This document shows, in pieces, positions 16,791 through 27,962 of a stretch of 64,000 nt of DNA. Both the position numbers and the translations under genes were made by a program. Numbering within the stretch: the stretch's first letter is position 1; every line of letters starts with the position of its first letter. Origin of the DNA: Hyphomicrobiales bacterium (GTDB lineage: Bacteria; Pseudomonadota; Alphaproteobacteria; Rhizobiales; Beijerinckiaceae); NCBI GenBank assembly GCA_016716745.1, contig JADJVD010000001.1, forward strand, positions 62,001-126,000, in the 5' to 3' direction. The notes under the pieces are model-generated. The model did not search any database. It was not told the origin of the DNA and was given only the letters and a program-made list of their open reading frames with translations.

Positions 16791-17833
16791 CTAGCGCGCG
16801 TCCTCGCGCGCCAGCGCCAGCGCCTTGCGCATCACATTGGGCAACGCCTCGCCGTCCACCGCGTCGGCGGCGACCCAGCGCGCGCCCTCCGGCGCCGGCG
16901 CGTCCTGCGGGGCGTCGGCGACATAGACGCTCAGCGCAAGCTCGAAATGCGTGAACACATGCGCGACGCGGCCGGCGAGACGCCGCCAATTCGCCCGCGC
17001 CGGCGCGGCGGCGAGGGCGTCCGCCTCGTCGAAATCGGCCCGCCACGCGCCGCCCGGCAATTCCGCCATTCCACCGAGCAGGCCCTTGGGCGGGCGCGTG
17101 CGCAGGAGGACGGCGCCGTCGGCGCGGCGCAGATAGAAGACCGCGCCGGCGCGCTTCGGCCGTTCGGGCTTGGGCGCCCTGGTCGGCAGCAGCTCCTGCA
17201 CGCCGGCCTCGCGCGCGGCGCAATCCTGCATCAGCGGGCACAGCGCGCAGGCGGGGCGCCTCGGCGAACAGAGCGTCGCGCCGAGATCCATCATCGCCTG
17301 CGCGAAATCGCCGGCGCGCGCCTCCGGCGTGATCGCGTCCGTCGCGGCGCGGATCGCCGGCCTGCCGCCGGGCAGCGGCGTCTCGATGCGGAAGAGGCGC
17401 GTCACGACGCGCTCGACATTGCCGTCGACGACCACGGCGCGGCGGCCGAAGGCGATGGCGGCGATGGCGGCGGCCGTGTAGGGCCCGACGCCGGGCAGCC
17501 CGCGCAGGCCGTCCTCCGTATCGGGAAAGCGCCCGGCGTGATCGCGCGCCACGGCCTGCGCCGCCGCATGCAGATTGCGCGCCCGCGAGTAATAGCCAAG
17601 GCCCGCCCAGGCCTTCATCACCTCGTCGACAGGGGCGGCCGCCAGATCCTCGACGCGCGGCCACAGCGCCAGAAATTTCTCGTAATAGGGCTTCACCGCC
17701 GCGACCGTGGTCTGCTGCAGCATGATCTCCGAGAGCCAGACGCCGTAGGCGTCGGCGGGCCGGCCTGGCCGCGCGCGCCACGGCAGAGCGCGGGCGTGCG
17801 CGTCGTACCAGCCGAGCAGACGGGCGGCGACGC

Positions 17834-17837
<4 letters not shown>
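16791..17837 (-). CDS. mutY: A/G-specific adenine glycosylase MutY
   Basis: Removes adenine mispaired with 8-oxoguanine. The 348-residue protein has the helix-hairpin-helix GLPGVGPYTAAAIAAIAFG at about 113-131. The catalytic Glu is in WLSEIMLQQT and the catalytic Asp in VDGNVERV. The 4Fe-4S cluster motif is C-X6-C-X2-C-X5-C (Cys190, 197, 200, 206). A NUDIX-like C-terminal 8-oxoG recognition domain starts near 225. Its ATG overlaps the stop of the ABC ATPase gene by four bases (17834-17837), so it is coupled to an export operon with no evident link to DNA repair. The 3' end is about 90 bases from the next gene. Confidence 0.95.
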
Positions 17838-18531
<694 letters not shown>

Positions 18532-18535
<4 letters not shown>

Positions 18536-19779
18536 GAGGCGCCCCGGATGATCTCGACCGGATGCAGGCTCGCCGCCTTGCGCGCCGGGAAGTAGCCGGC
18601 GAAGACGGAGGATGCGAGCGCGACGCCGCCGGCGATGAGATAGTGCTGCGGCGCATAGGCGATCGGCAGATGGTTCTTGTCGCCGAAGGGCAGGTTGATC
18701 TCGATCGAGCCGAGACCGCGCGACATCAGATAGCCGAGCGCCCAGCCGATGAGGAGGCCGCCGAGGCCGATGATCATCGCCTCCAGCACGAAGATGCGCC
18801 GCACCGTGGATTCGCGCAGGCCGAGCGACTTCATGATGGCGATGTCGCGCGTCTTCTCGTGCGTGATCGTCGAGACGATGTTGTAGGTGCCGAAGCTCGC
18901 CACCAGCAGGATCGCGCCGACGACCGTGTACATGATGAGATTGCGGATCGCGAAGGCGGAGAGAAGATCCTCGTTCTGCTCCTGCCACGAAACCGACTTG
19001 TAGCCGGTCTGCGCCTCGATCCTGTCCGCCATCTCGCGCGCCTGCATCACGTCGTTCAGGCGGATGCGCAGCTCGTTGACGAGGCCGGTCTGGCCGGCGA
19101 GCACCTGCGCGGTCTTGAGCAGCGTGTAGGCCTGCGTCTCGTCGTTGATCTTCATGCCGGAGTGAGAGAGGCCGACGACGCGCGCCGACATCGTGGCGCC
19201 GCCGCCGGTCGCCACCACGACCGAATTGCCGACGCGCGCGCCGATCTTCTTGGCGAGGCCGTCGCCGAGGATGATCCCGTTGGAGGCGCGTTGCAGCGCC
19301 TCGAGCGAGCCCTCGCGGATCTGCGCGGCGATCTTCGAGACCTTCGGCTCACGGCGCGGATCGACGCCGACGACATTGGCCGCCGTGTCGCGGCCGGCGT
19401 AGCGGATGACGGCGCGCGCCTGCACGGATGGCGCGACGACGCCCGGCAGCCAGGCCTCGAGCGAAGCCATCAGCGCGTAAGGATTCTTCACGCCCCGCCG
19501 CATCGCCGGAGTCGACTGGCCGGAGATCTGCGCCGCCGCGTAATCCTGCTCGGCCGGCTGCACCGGCGGGTTGCGGCGCTCGTCCGACACCGAGACATGC
19601 GGCATGGCGTCGACGAGCTGGGCGACGAAATCCTCCTGCGAGCCCTGCATCAGCGCCGCCATGATCACCGAGAAGCCGACGCCGGTGGCGACGCCGAGCA
19701 CGCCGACGAAGGTCTGGCGCAGGCGCGCGCGCACATGCGTCACGGCGATGGAGACGATGAGATCGAGCGCGCCGGTCAC
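18532..19779 (-). CDS. ABC transporter permease (MacB/LolC-E/FtsX fold)
   Basis: A 415-residue permease with the MacB topology. It has one N-terminal helix (about 18-40, TFVGVLGVATGVGFSVIMAAL), a large periplasmic domain (about 45-280), then three C-terminal helices starting at NLIMYTVVGAILLVASFGTY. The FtsX-type coupling segment with EKTRDIAIMKSLGLRESTVRRIF is present, and the chain ends in FPARKAASLHPVEIIRG. Cargo cannot be read from sequence: LolCE would lack an adaptor gene, so a MacAB-like efflux role is more likely. It follows the adaptor gene by 7 bases and overlaps the ATPase gene. Confidence 0.88.
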
Positions 19780-19786
19780 GGACGGC

Positions 19787-20794
19787 TCATGGCGCCGGCG
19801 CGAGGCGCACGCGCGCGCCGTCGCGGAAGTCGGCGCGGGCGGGCGTGGCGACGCGATCCGTCTCGCTCAGGCCCTCGGCCGCCTCGACCATGCGCGCGCC
19901 GCGCACGCCGAGCGTCACCGGGCGTCGGCGGAGCCTGCCGTCCTCGACGACGAACACCGCGCCGCCGACCACCGCCTCGGCCGGGATGACGAGCGCGTTC
20001 TGCTTTTCGCGCACGACGATGTTGGCCTCCACGCTCATGCCGATGCGCAGCCTCGTGTCGGCCGGCAGCGGCAGGTAGACGCGGAAGGTCTTCGATTGCG
20101 GATCGCCCTTCGGGGTGATGTCGCCGACCTTCGCCTCGACCCTGGCGTCGGCGAGCGCGTCGTTGCGCAGGAGCGCGGTCTGGCCGGTGGCGACCTTGAG
20201 GATGTCCTCCTCGTTCACCTCGGCGACGATGCGCAGGGGCTGCGGCTGGCCGACCCAGAACAGCACGTCGGTCTGGCCGACGATCTCGCCGATCTGGCCG
20301 TCTCGCCGCAGCACCACCCCGTCCATCGGCGCGCGCAGCACGAGTTCGTCGATCCGGTCTTTCTGGGCGACGATGCGCGCCTCGATCTCGGCGAGCGCGG
20401 TCTGCGCCTGATCGACATTCGTCTGCGTGCCGGCGGCGCGCTGGGCGAGACTGGTCGCGCGCTCGAGGTCGCGCTGGCGCTTGTCGCGCGTCGCCTGCAT
20501 CTCGGCGAGTTGGGCGCGCTCCTCGACATCGTCGAGCCGGGCGAGTTCGTCGCCCTTCTTCACCTGCTTGCCCTCGCAGAAACACATGTCGACGATGCGC
20601 TTGCGATTGAGCGGCACGACCTTGGCCCAGCGCTCGGGCTCGACGACGCCGGTCGCGTAGACGACCTCGGCGACGGCGCCGCGGACCGGCGCGACCGCCT
20701 GCGCCAGCGGCCCGCGCCCGACCTGACGCCACCACAGCGCGCCCGCCCCGCCGGCCAGAAGCACGAGAATCAGCAGCCACCGCGCCAGACGCAT
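19787..20794 (-). CDS. HlyD/MacA-like periplasmic adaptor of the ABC exporter
   Basis: A 335-residue membrane-fusion protein. An N-terminal anchor helix (about 5-22) is followed by a barrel-sandwich half with VVPLNRKRIVDM. A coiled-coil hairpin comes next (about 90-150, rich in Glu, Arg and Gln), then the second lipoyl half LRAPMDGVVLRRDGQIGE and beta-barrel domains. The start at 20794 is chosen because the helix begins directly after MRLARW. An unusual pair, Cys71 and Cys73 in MCFCEGKQVKKGDEL, stands in the lipoyl-like region and could form a disulfide or bind metal. First gene of the exporter operon, divergent from ohr. Confidence 0.87.
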   Translation of the reverse strand: MRLARWLLILVLLAGGAGALWWRQVGRGPLAQAVAPVRGAVAEVVYATGVVEPERWAKVVPLNRKRIVDMCFCEGKQVKKGDELARLDDVEERAQLAEMQATRDKRQRDLERATSLAQRAAGTQTNVDQAQTALAEIEARIVAQKDRIDELVLRAPMDGVVLRRDGQIGEIVGQTDVLFWVGQPQPLRIVAEVNEEDILKVATGQTALLRNDALADARVEAKVGDITPKGDPQSKTFRVYLPLPADTRLRIGMSVEANIVVREKQNALVIPAEAVVGGAVFVVEDGRLRRRPVTLGVRGARMVEAAEGLSETDRVATPARADFRDGARVRLAPAP

Positions 20795-20885
20795 TCCCGA
20801 ATTCCCCGCCTCGCCGACGACCCTCGCCTTGCCGCCGCCGCGGCCCGCGCTACCTCGCCCTGCATAACATAGGGAGGAGGCGCGC

Positions 20886-21326
20886 ATGGTCGACGCCATC
20901 AAGCCGGTTTTCACTGCCGTCGCAACCGCGACGGGCGGCCGCAACGGCCACACCTCGGCCGCCGACGGCACGGTGAGCGCCGATCTCTCCGTGCCGAAGG
21001 AGATGGGCGGCCCCGGAAAGCCGGGGACGACGACGCCGGAGCACCTGTTCGCCGCCGGATACGCCGCCTGCTTCGGCGGCGCGCTCGATTTCGTCGGCCG
21101 CCAACGCAAGGTGAACGCCGCCGGCGCCGCCGTCACCTGCGCGGCGACGATCGGACCGCGCGAGAAGGGCGGATTCGGCCTCGCCGTGCGGCTGAGCGTC
21201 GTCGACCCGACCATTCCGACCGCCACGCTGAAATCCCTCGCCGACGAGGCGCACGAGAAGATCTGCCCCTATAGCCACGCCACGCGAGGCAATGTGGACG
21301 TGCAAATCACAGTCGAGGGCGGTTGA
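20886..21326 (+). CDS. ohr: Organic hydroperoxide resistance peroxiredoxin (Ohr/OsmC family)
   Basis: A thiol peroxidase that reduces organic hydroperoxides using lipoyl-protein thiols. The 146-residue length is typical. The two reactive cysteines are Cys62 (GYAACFGGAL) and Cys127 (KICPYSHATRGN). The conserved Arg19 (TGGRNGH) and Glu52 (TPEHLF), which complete the Ohr active site, are both present. The second motif favours Ohr over the OsmC branch. Usually ohr is next to the MarR-type repressor ohrR; none is here. The 91-base gap to the divergent adaptor gene should hold its promoter. Confidence 0.9.
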   Translation: MVDAIKPVFTAVATATGGRNGHTSAADGTVSADLSVPKEMGGPGKPGTTTPEHLFAAGYAACFGGALDFVGRQRKVNAAGAAVTCAATIGPREKGGFGLAVRLSVVDPTIPTATLKSLADEAHEKICPYSHATRGNVDVQITVEGG

Positions 21327-21346
21327 CGGCAAGATCACGATGTCGT

Positions 21347-21364
21347 GCGCCCGTTTTCGGGCGC
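21347..21364 (+). terminator. Weak hairpin after ohr
   Basis: A seven-base perfect stem, GCGCCCG and its complement, has a TTTT loop and lies about 20 bases past the ohr stop. The following CCTCAAGCTTTGTT is only moderately T-rich, so termination is plausible rather than certain. Confidence 0.4.
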
Positions 21365-21449
21365 CCTCAAGCTTTGTTAAGTTCGCGGTCCCATTGTTGA
21401 GCCGACCGCCAGCCCGGCGGCGCGCGCCATTGCGTTTGGACCATTGCGA

Positions 21450-21620
21450 ATGGACCATCTGCTGCAAACGATCGACAAGCAGGACTGGGCGATCATCGCG
21501 ATGGTGGTGCTCGTCGTCGCGCTGGTCGGCGTGCGCATCGCGCGCAACGTCGCGGCCGCGCGGGCGGTGGCGCGCAAGCGGGCGGCCGAGCGCGACCTGC
21601 CGCCCAAACGCGGGCGCTGA
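21450..21620 (+). CDS. Small single-span membrane protein, unknown function
   Basis: A possible 56-residue protein starting MDHLLQTIDKQDWAIIAMVV. It has one strongly hydrophobic segment (about residues 13-30) followed by a basic, Ala/Arg-rich tail ending LPPKRGR. I do not recognise a family. The frame has the third-position GC pattern of its neighbours and fills the gap between ohr and the aminotransferase gene on the same strand, which supports a real gene. There is no strong ribosome site before the ATG, so it could also be chance. Confidence 0.5.
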   Translation: MDHLLQTIDKQDWAIIAMVVLVVALVGVRIARNVAAARAVARKRAAERDLPPKRGR

Positions 21621-21718
21621 CCGCAGACCTCCTCCGAGCGCGGCGCCGTCGCGCCGCCCGCTCCCCCATGCTACACAGGCGCTCTGACCGCAATAGCGGT
21701 TTGCAGGAGCCTGTCCGC

Positions 21719-23059
<1,341 letters not shown>

Positions 23060-23115
23060 GGCCCGCGCCCTCTCCCGCCCGGCGGGAGAGGGACGAGTCG
23101 GCGCCGATCAGCCGG

Positions 23116-23799
23116 TCACAGATATTTCCGCCATAGCGCCTTCTCGCCCATCGTGGCGAGGAAGGCCTCGTGTGCGGCCGCCTCCTCGGGCGTGACGCCG
23201 GAGGCGAGCGGACGCGGGCGGGCCCGCGCCGTCACCGCCGCCTCGCCGCGCGCGACCTCGGCCTCGGCCGAGAGCAGCAACGCGCTCTGCCGGCCGCCGG
23301 TCAATTCGGCGTAGACCTCGGCCAGAATCTCGGCGTCGGTCAGCGCGCCGTGCTTGACGCGGCGGGAATTGTCGACGCCGTAGCGCGCGCACAGCGCGTC
23401 GAGCGAGTTGGCCGCGCCCGGATGCTTGCGGCGGGCGAGCGCCAGCGTGTCGATCGCCCGGCCCATGCCGATCGCCGGGCGGCCGAGGCGCGTCAGCTCG
23501 AAATCGATGAAGCGGATGTCGAATTCGGCGTTGTGGGCGATCAGCCGGGCGTCGCCGACGAACTCCAGGAAGGCGTCGGCGACATCGGCGAAGCGCGGCT
23601 TGTCCGAGAGGAATTCGGTCGACAGGCCGTGGACGGCGAAGGCCCCCTCCGACATCTCCCGCTCGGGGTTGATGTAGACGTGATAGGTCGCCCCGGTCGG
23701 GATCTGGTTGATCAGCTCGACGCAGCCGATCTCGACCAGACGGTCGCCCGTGGCCGGATCGAACCCTGTCGTCTCGGTGTCGAAGACGATTTCACGCAT
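23116..23799 (-). CDS. dnaQ: DNA polymerase III subunit epsilon (3'-5' proofreading exonuclease)
   Basis: The proofreading subunit of the replicative polymerase, 227 residues. The DEDDh exonuclease motifs are intact: Exo I with Asp and Glu in IVFDTETTGFDP, Exo II in LIAHNAEFDIRF, and Exo III with His and Asp in RRVKHGALTDAEIL. The C-terminal tail, after about residue 175, is the alpha-binding part and is more variable. The start at 23799 (MREIVFDTETTG) matches homologs; an earlier ATG at 23829 would add ten basic residues. It lies directly downstream of coaE, about 26 bases apart, an arrangement common in alphaproteobacteria. Confidence 0.95.
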   Translation of the reverse strand: MREIVFDTETTGFDPATGDRLVEIGCVELINQIPTGATYHVYINPEREMSEGAFAVHGLSTEFLSDKPRFADVADAFLEFVGDARLIAHNAEFDIRFIDFELTRLGRPAIGMGRAIDTLALARRKHPGAANSLDALCARYGVDNSRRVKHGALTDAEILAEVYAELTGGRQSALLLSAEAEVARGEAAVTARARPRPLASGVTPEEAAAHEAFLATMGEKALWRKYL

Positions 23800-23825
23800 G
23801 CCGCCCCTGCCCCGCAGACGCCGGC

Positions 23826-24413
23826 TCACCCCGCCACCGCGAAGGCCCGCAACACGCCGGCGACCTGACGGCGGGCGGATTCGAGCCCGCGGCCGGTGTC
23901 GATCAGGACATGCGCGCGGCGCCGCTTTTCCGAATCAGGCGTCTGCCGTCCGAGGATCGCCGCCAGATGCGCCGCGGTCATCCCCGGCCGGGCGAGGACG
24001 CGCGCCTTTTGCACAGCTTCCGGCGCGGTGACCACCGCCACCGCGTCGACCAGCCGGTCGCCGCCGGTCTCGAACAAGAGGGGGATGTCGAGCACGGCGA
24101 GGCGCGCGCCGGCGGCGCGGGCGCGGGCGAGAAAGGCGTCGCGGGCGGCCGCGACGAGCGGGTGGACGATGGCCTCGAGCCGCCCCATCGCCTCCGCGTC
24201 GCCCAGAACGCGGGGGCCAAGCAGCCTCCGGTCGATCGCCCCGTCGCGCACGACGCCGGGAAAGGCCGCCTCGACGGGCGCGACGGCGGCGCCGCGATAC
24301 AGGGCGTGGACGGCCAGATCCGCGTCATGAACCGGCGCGCCCAGCGCCCGGAACATCGCCGCGGTGGTCGACTTGCCCATCCCGATCGAGCCGGTGAGCC
24401 CCAGAATCAGCAT
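23826..24413 (-). CDS. coaE: Dephospho-CoA kinase CoaE
   Basis: Catalyses the last step of coenzyme A synthesis, phosphorylation of the 3'-hydroxyl of dephospho-CoA. The 195-residue protein begins MLILGLTGSIGMGKSTTAAM with the P loop. It continues with HDADLAVHALY and the lid and core segments DIPLLFETGGDRLVDAV and RQTPDSEKRRRAHVLIDTG. Length is normal. It heads a two-gene unit with dnaQ and diverges from the large acyl-CoA synthetase gene; the 254 bases between them hold both promoters. Confidence 0.95.
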   Translation of the reverse strand: MLILGLTGSIGMGKSTTAAMFRALGAPVHDADLAVHALYRGAAVAPVEAAFPGVVRDGAIDRRLLGPRVLGDAEAMGRLEAIVHPLVAAARDAFLARARAAGARLAVLDIPLLFETGGDRLVDAVAVVTAPEAVQKARVLARPGMTAAHLAAILGRQTPDSEKRRRAHVLIDTGRGLESARRQVAGVLRAFAVAG

Positions 24414-24605
24414 TTCGCAGCCTTCCCGAACGTCCGCTCACGGATTGGTGAGGTGACGGATCGCGTTGACGTTGCAAACAATTTTCCGCAGCAGGGCAAG
24501 GATTCATCCATCCCGTCGGCGCATGAAGCCGGGCGTGCGGCGATCTGTCCCTTGTGCGTTGCGGCAGAGCACAACATTTGAGCACCGTTCATTGTTGCAG
24601 TGCAA

Positions 24606-24611
24606 TATAAT
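24606..24611 (+). promoter_or_regulatory. Possible -10 element upstream of the acyl-CoA synthetase gene
   Basis: A perfect TATAAT stands 56 bases before the start at 24668, in an unusually AT-rich patch (TGCAATATAATGG). No good -35 hexamer lies 16-18 bases upstream, so the site may need an activator. In a genome this rich in GC the hexamer is notable, but it is still short. Confidence 0.4.
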
Positions 24612-24667
24612 GGTGACGGGGAAACGCTAGAAGGCAGGCCAAAGGTCGAATCAGGAGACACTGCATT

Positions 24668-27424
24668 ATGGCTGAGCGCCGTCTCGCCCGCCTTTTCGCC
24701 CCGCGCACGATCGCGCTCGCCGGGGCCAGCGCCCGCGAGGGCTCGATCGGTCACGCCGTCCTTAGAAATCTGAAAGACGCCGGCTTCCCCGGCAAGATCT
24801 ACGCGGTGAACCCGCGCCATGCCGAAGTCGACGGGCTGGAGTGCTTCCCCTCCTTCCACGACCTGCCGGCGACGCCGGACCTCGCCGTCGTCTGCGCGCC
24901 GAAGGAGCATGTCGTCGAGTTGGTCGAGGACGCCGCCGCCAAAGGCGCGCCGACCGCGATCGTCATCACCGCCGACCCCGACCATGGCGAGAATTCGCTG
25001 GCGGCGAAGCTGCGCGAGGTGGCGCGCCGCACCGGCATCCGCATCGTCGGGCCGAACTGCCTCGGCGTCATGTCGCTGCGCACCAAGCTGAACGCCAGCT
25101 TCGCGGCGGCCGCCGCGCCGGCGGGCGACCTCGCGATCATCAGCCAGTCCGGCGCCATCGCCGCCGGCCTGATCGACTGGGCGCGGGCCCATCATCTCGG
25201 CCTTTCGGGCCTGGTCTCGGTCGGCGACATGTCGGACGTGAATTTCGCCGACCTGCTCGACCATTTCGCGCTCGACGCCTCGACGCGCGCCATCGTGCTC
25301 TACATCGAGTCGATCACCGACGCGAAGCGCTTCCTGTCCGCCGCCCGCGCGGCGGCGCGCGTGAAGCCCGTCATCGTCGTCAAGTCGGGCCGCCACTACG
25401 AGGCGGCGAAGGCTGCGGCCACCCACACCGGCGCGCTCGCCGGGCGCGACGCGGTGTACGAGGCGGCCTTCCGCCGCGCCGGCCTGCTGCGCGTCAACGG
25501 CCTCGACGAGGTGTTCGCGGCGGCCGAAACGCTCGGCCGCGTGCGGCCGTTCAACGGCAAGCGCCTCGCGATCCTGACCAATGGCGGCGGCCTCGGCGTG
25601 CTCGCCGTCGACGGGTTGCTCGATCTCGGCGGCGAGACCGCCAGGCTCGCGCCCGAGACGATCGAAAAGCTGAACGCCAGGCTGCCTTCGAACTGGTCGA
25701 AGTCCAATCCGATCGACATCGTCGGCGACGCCGATCCGCAGCGCTTCAACGACTCCCTGTCGGATACGCTCGCCGACAAGGGCGTCGACGCGGTGCTGGT
25801 GATGCATTGCCCGACCGCTCTGTCGACCGGCGCCGGCGCGGCCGAGGCTATCGCCAAGGCGGTGGCCGCGCATCGCTCCAAGACGCTCAACGCCAAGCCG
25901 GTGTTCGCGGTCTGGTTCGGCGGCACGCCGGAGATCGACGAGATCTTCGAGAAGGCGCGCATCCCGCATTTCGCCACCGAGGCGGACGCGCTGCGCGGCT
26001 TCATGCAGATGGTTCGCTGGCGCGAGAGCCGCGACGCGCTGATGCGCACGCCGCCCGATCTGCCGACCGAGTTCAAGCCCGATCCGGCGCGCGCCCGCCG
26101 CGCCATCCGACAGGCGATCTCGGAAGGCCGTCAGTGGCTCGATCAGCTCGAGATCGTCGAGGTGCTCGACGCCTACGGCATCGAATGCGCCTCGTCCGTT
26201 CTGGCGACGACGCCACAGGAAGCCGCCGCCGCCGGCCGCGCCTACCTCATCACCAACGGCGCGGTGGCGGTGAAGATCGCCTCGCGCGACATCACGCACA
26301 AGTCCGACATCGGCGCGGTGAAGCTCGACCTGCGCACGCCGGAGGCGGTGGAGGAAGCTGCGCGCGATATTCTCACGCGCATTCCGAAGCTGCGCCCGAA
26401 TGCGCATATCGAGGGCGTCACCGTGCATCCGATGGTCGTGCGCCCGCATGGCCGCGAACTCATTGCGGGCATCGGCGACGATCCGGTGTTCGGGCCGGTG
26501 GTGGTCTTCGGGCGCGGCGGCAAGGCGGTGGAGCGCATCGCCGACACCGCGCTGGCGCTGCCGCCGCTCGATCTCGATCTCGCCCATTCGCTGATCGCGC
26601 GCACGCGCGTGCGCCGGGTGCTCGACGCCTATCGCGACGTGCCGGCCGCCGACATGGAGCAGATCGCGCTGACGCTCGTGAAGCTGTCGCATATCTCGGC
26701 GGATCTGCCGGAGATCCGCGAGCTCGATCTCAACCCGCTGGTCGCCGACGAGACGGGCGTCATCTCCCTCGACGCGCGCATTCAGGTCGCGCCCGCCGCG
26801 CTCGACAAGGGCTCGGGCGTCAACGAGCGCTTCTCGATCATGCCTTACCCAAAGAACTGGGAGCGGCATGTCGATCTGCGCGACGGGCGTCGCGTCTTCG
26901 TGCGGCCGGTGCGGCCGGAAGACGAGCCGATGTATGTGCGCTTCTTCGAGACGATCACGCCGGAGGATCTGCGGCTGCGCTTCTTCGCGCCGGTGCGCGA
27001 GTTCAGCCACGCCTTCATCGCCCGCCTGACGCAGGTCGACTATGCGCGCGCCTTCGTGCTGGTGGCGATCGAGGAGGAGACGGGCGAGATGCTCGGCGAG
27101 GTGCGCCTGATGCGCGACGTCGACCGGCCGGTCGGCGAATACGCCGTCATTCTGCGCGGCGACCTGAAGGGTCAGGGCCTCGGCTGGGCGCTGATGACCT
27201 TCATGATCGCGCATGCCGAGGAAGTCGGCCTGCACGAGGTCGAGGGGCAGGTGCTCGACGAGAACGTCACCATGCTCGGCATGTGCGCCAATCTCGGCTT
27301 CAAGATCTCGGCCGATCCGGACGAGCCGGGCGTGCGCCTCGTCAGGCTCGATCTCGACCGGCCGATGGATGAAGTGCTGGCCGATAAGCCCGCCGCAGCG
27401 CAGCCAGAGCGCTCGGCGGCGTAA
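24668..27424 (+). CDS. Bifunctional acyl-CoA synthetase (NDP-forming type)/GNAT acetyltransferase, Pat-like
   Basis: A 918-residue fusion. Residues about 8-100 form a CoA-binding Rossmann domain (LFAPRTIALAGASAREGSIG). Residues about 130-460 are succinyl-CoA-synthetase-like, with the phospho-histidine region AAATHTGALAGRDAVYEAAF. Residues about 490-700 are an ATP-grasp domain with AVKIASRDITHKSDIGAV. Residues about 740-900 are a GNAT domain with LKGQGLGWALMTFMIAHA. Homologs of this layout (PatZ/Pka and Pat) acetylate lysines of enzymes such as acetyl-CoA synthetase. The phospho-His region looks intact, so synthetase activity cannot be excluded. AGGAG lies 11 bases before the ATG. The last 83 bases overlap the convergent gene at 27342. 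Confidence 0.88.
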   Translation: MAERRLARLFAPRTIALAGASAREGSIGHAVLRNLKDAGFPGKIYAVNPRHAEVDGLECFPSFHDLPATPDLAVVCAPKEHVVELVEDAAAKGAPTAIVITADPDHGENSLAAKLREVARRTGIRIVGPNCLGVMSLRTKLNASFAAAAAPAGDLAIISQSGAIAAGLIDWARAHHLGLSGLVSVGDMSDVNFADLLDHFALDASTRAIVLYIESITDAKRFLSAARAAARVKPVIVVKSGRHYEAAKAAATHTGALAGRDAVYEAAFRRAGLLRVNGLDEVFAAAETLGRVRPFNGKRLAILTNGGGLGVLAVDGLLDLGGETARLAPETIEKLNARLPSNWSKSNPIDIVGDADPQRFNDSLSDTLADKGVDAVLVMHCPTALSTGAGAAEAIAKAVAAHRSKTLNAKPVFAVWFGGTPEIDEIFEKARIPHFATEADALRGFMQMVRWRESRDALMRTPPDLPTEFKPDPARARRAIRQAISEGRQWLDQLEIVEVLDAYGIECASSVLATTPQEAAAAGRAYLITNGAVAVKIASRDITHKSDIGAVKLDLRTPEAVEEAARDILTRIPKLRPNAHIEGVTVHPMVVRPHGRELIAGIGDDPVFGPVVVFGRGGKAVERIADTALALPPLDLDLAHSLIARTRVRRVLDAYRDVPAADMEQIALTLVKLSHISADLPEIRELDLNPLVADETGVISLDARIQVAPAALDKGSGVNERFSIMPYPKNWERHVDLRDGRRVFVRPVRPEDEPMYVRFFETITPEDLRLRFFAPVREFSHAFIARLTQVDYARAFVLVAIEEETGEMLGEVRLMRDVDRPVGEYAVILRGDLKGQGLGWALMTFMIAHAEEVGLHEVEGQVLDENVTMLGMCANLGFKISADPDEPGVRLVRLDLDRPMDEVLADKPAAAQPERSAA

Positions 27425-27962
27425 GCAGACGCAACGGTCCGGCGGGCGCCGCGCGCGCCGGGCCGTAGCCCTCGAAACTCCAGAGCCGGAACGCGCCGTC
27501 GAGGCGCAGGAACGCGTCCGCGCCGGCGGCGATCATCGCGCCGTCGGGCAGCGCCTGCGCCACCGCGCGCGCCAGCACGGGCTTTTGCGCGAGACGCTCG
27601 GCGTGCAGGCGCAGATCCATCTGCGGCGCCGGAAGCTGCGCGCCGAAGGCGGCGTCGCGGAACGCCGTCGCGTCGGCGCGACGACACTCGAAACACGGGC
27701 GGTGGCCCGCCGCCAGCGCCGTCGCCTCGTCGAGGAAGAACAGTTCGGTGTAGCCCGCGCCCCAGACCGCGCGGCGGCGGCCCTTGAAGCAGAGCGCGCA
27801 GCAAATCCAGGCGCGCGAGGCGGAACGGCGCGCGCCGAGCGTCGCGTCGTCGCGATGGAAGCGGCCGCCGCGATTGCCCATCATCGTCCCGCGCGCGGCC
27901 GTGGCGACCAGCGCGCCGAACGGATCGACCCGGTTCTGTCGCGGCGAGGGCCGCTCCGTCAC
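27342..27962 (-). CDS. Conserved Cys-rich protein of unknown function
   Basis: I do not recognise a named family, although similar proteins occur in other alphaproteobacteria. The 206-residue product contains two cysteine groups: Cys54, Cys55 and Cys58 in WICCALCFKG, and Cys90 and Cys93 in HRPCFECRRADA. The second resembles the metal-binding RPCxxCR motif of Ada methyl-phosphotriester domains, so zinc binding is plausible. The chain ends in PALHPSAGRDRA. The GTG start at 27962 overlaps the stop of the semialdehyde dehydrogenase gene by four bases, which decides the start and implies cotranslation; an internal ATG at 27884 begins MMGNRGG. The 3' end runs 83 bases into the opposite gene. Confidence 0.72.
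   Translation of the reverse strand: MTERPSPRQNRVDPFGALVATAARGTMMGNRGGRFHRDDATLGARRSASRAWICCALCFKGRRRAVWGAGYTELFFLDEATALAAGHRPCFECRRADATAFRDAAFGAQLPAPQMDLRLHAERLAQKPVLARAVAQALPDGAMIAAGADAFLRLDGAFRLWSFEGYGPARAAPAGPLRLLTPPSALAALRRAYRPALHPSAGRDRA

Noticed and set aside
24407..27235. A 942-residue open frame on the minus strand
   Set aside because: It lies wholly opposite the acyl-CoA synthetase/GNAT gene and has no domain of its own.
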